A stretch of 7,592 nucleotides of DNA from a bacterium (GTDB taxonomy: Bacteria; Patescibacteriota; Minisyncoccia; Phycocordibacterales; UBA918): contig PAMC01000015.1 in the NCBI GenBank assembly GCA_002710785.1, positions 13,955 to 21,546 on the forward strand, in the 5' to 3' direction. Below the pieces are notes generated by a model. That model was not told the DNA's origin and ran no database searches. It worked only from the letters and a program-made list of their open reading frames with translations. Below, in pieces: positions 6,446 through 7,592 of the stretch (positions are counted from its first letter, which is position 1; every line of letters begins with the position of its first letter). The position numbers were made by a program, and so were the translations under genes.

Positions 6446-7592
6446 ATGCTCTTTAAATACAAAGCCATCGACACCAGTAACGCAACCCGAGAGGGAACCG
6501 TTGATGCGAGTAACATCGAGGCGGCCATTGCGGCCGTGCAAAAGCGCGGCTACACCATTACGGCGATCGATCCGGTTGATGAGAGTAAGTCGATTCTCAA
6601 TCTCGAGATCGAGATTTTTCAGCGTATCACCAACAAAGAAGTGGTTATTCTCTCGCGGCAGATTGCCACGCTCTTTGAGGCGCAGGTATCAGCCTTGCGT
6701 ATTTTCAAATTGCTGGCAGCTGAATCTGAGAATCCGCAGCTGCAGCGAGTGCTGACGCAAATCAGCGATGACCTACAAGCGGGTAGCTCGATCTCGCGCG
6801 CATTCTCAGCCCACCCCGACGTGTTCTCGCACTTCTACGTCAGTATGGTGCGCTCCGGCGAGGAGTCGGGCTCGCTGGAGCAGTCGTTTATGTACCTGGC
6901 CGATTACCTCGATCGGTCGTACCAGGTAATTACCAAGGTACGGAACGCGCTCGTCTACCCAGCGTTTGTCGTTGGTATTTTTATTATCGTGATGGGGCTC
7001 ATGCTTACGTTGGTAATTCCACGTATCAGTCAAATTCTTACCGACGCTGGTCAAGAATTGCCGTTTTATACGCGCCTGGTAATTGGTCTCTCCGATTTTT
7101 TGGTGAACTACCTGGGTGTGCTGCTAATACTCGTTGCTTTTGCGGGGTTTGGTTTGTGGCGTTTTATGCAGACGGCGGTCGGCAAGCGTTTTATTGATGA
7201 GCTAAAAGTGTCGGTGCCGTACTTTGGTAAACTCAACCGACAACTCTTTTTAACGCGTGTGTGTGACAACCTCTCGACCATGCTCGCGAGCGGCATTTCT
7301 ATGGTGCAGGCACTCGAGGTGACTGCCGATGTGGTTGATAACGAAGTGTTTCGTGAGATTTTGAGCGAGACACTGGTTGAGGTGAAGGCCGGCCGCTCCT
7401 TTGCCGATGCGATAAGCGAGTACCCTGAAATTCCTGGCGTGATGTCTCAGATGGCCAAAGTGGGTGAGGAGACCGGTAACTTAGCCGAAATTCTCGGTAC
7501 TCTCGCTAAATTCTACAACCGTGAGGTTAACAACTCGGTGATATATTTGTTTTCAGCATGGGTGGCCCAATACAATGGTGTTGCTTCGTACA
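6446..7592 (+). CDS. pilC: Type IV pilus inner-membrane platform protein PilC (GspF family), partial at 3' end
   Basis: The gene runs off the window after 382 complete codons. PilC is the polytopic platform through which PilB and PilT act on the pilus. A short N-terminal cytoplasmic segment begins with MLFKYKAID, the usual PilC opening. The first T2SSF domain (about 70-165) includes LSRQIATLFEAQ, MVRSGEESGSLEQ and YLADYLDR. Two membrane segments follow (about 170-191 and 219-239). The second T2SSF domain (from about 266) includes RVCDNLSTMLASGISMVQALE and AKVGEETGNLAEIL. The third membrane segment is not reached. From residue 366 the reading departs from the family, where V-D-x-L-x-x-L-I-E-P is expected after FYNREVNNSV, and frames shifted by one or two bases fit better, so small indels are likely near the edge. 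The ATG at 6446 is 3 nt after the pilT stop, which suggests tight coupling. Confidence 0.93.
   Translation, partial: MLFKYKAIDTSNATREGTVDASNIEAAIAAVQKRGYTITAIDPVDESKSILNLEIEIFQRITNKEVVILSRQIATLFEAQVSALRIFKLLAAESENPQLQRVLTQISDDLQAGSSISRAFSAHPDVFSHFYVSMVRSGEESGSLEQSFMYLADYLDRSYQVITKVRNALVYPAFVVGIFIIVMGLMLTLVIPRISQILTDAGQELPFYTRLVIGLSDFLVNYLGVLLILVAFAGFGLWRFMQTAVGKRFIDELKVSVPYFGKLNRQLFLTRVCDNLSTMLASGISMVQALEVTADVVDNEVFREILSETLVEVKAGRSFADAISEYPEIPGVMSQMAKVGEETGNLAEILGTLAKFYNREVNNSVIYLFSAWVAQYNGVASY

Noticed and set aside
5361..6460. Decamer CTTTAAATAC before the pilT start and again within the first codons of pilC
   Set aside because: In pilC it encodes the conserved L-F-K-Y start, and ten-base repeats are common by chance, so no shared signal is supported.
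1..7592. CRISPR arrays, tRNA or rRNA genes, insertion sequences
   Set aside because: No spaced direct repeats, cloverleaf-like segments, transposase motifs or terminal inverted repeats were seen; almost the whole window is pilus and comF coding sequence.

Overview
This window is one block of type IV pilus (T4P) inner-membrane machinery with a competence-type comF gene facing away from it. It carries eight genes. comF is on the minus strand (12-620). On the plus strand are pilM (657-1739), a pilN-like gene (1796-2527), a pilO-like gene (2535-3155), a small one-TM gene with a PilP-like end (3172-3456), pilB (3469-5328), pilT (5372-6442) and pilC (6446 to past the window edge). Base composition is mixed, with G+C a little above half by eye. 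The standard code fits, since stops are TAA or TAG and no in-frame TGA is read through.

Several traits suggest Candidatus Patescibacteria (CPR; Parcubacteria/Kaiserbacteria-like). This is inference from gene style, not phylogeny. The PilN-like protein begins with an S-F-I-P motif in place of the usual I-N-L-L-P start. PilT has the P-loop GPVGQGKST. A ~94-residue protein ending in GRENPFEP sits where pilP would be. ComF lacks its zinc finger. No secretin (pilQ) gene is visible, which fits a cell without a conventional outer membrane, although the window is too short to prove absence.

Layout: 1-11 is too short to call. comF and pilM are divergent with only 36 bp between their start codons. The plus-strand genes are tightly packed, with gaps of 56, 7, 16, 12, 43 and 3 nt. 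The two largest gaps, before pilN and around the pilB/pilT junction, are where consensus TATAAT boxes occur. No gene has a recognisable Shine-Dalgarno sequence.

How the genes work together: PilM (actin-like, cytoplasmic) should dock on the N-terminal tail of the PilN-like protein. PilN-like, PilO-like and the small PilP-like protein would form the alignment complex on the outer face of the membrane. PilC is the membrane platform. PilB drives pilus extension and PilT drives retraction. ComF is associated with DNA uptake in competent bacteria, so a T4P used for DNA acquisition is plausible. No pilin or prepilin peptidase gene lies in the window.

I did not find a clearly new system. The best leads are the PilB with half of its zinc-binding cysteines missing, the small PilP-like protein, the Shine-Dalgarno-free and near-leaderless starts, and a frame-disrupted end of pilC that looks like sequence error at the edge of the window.
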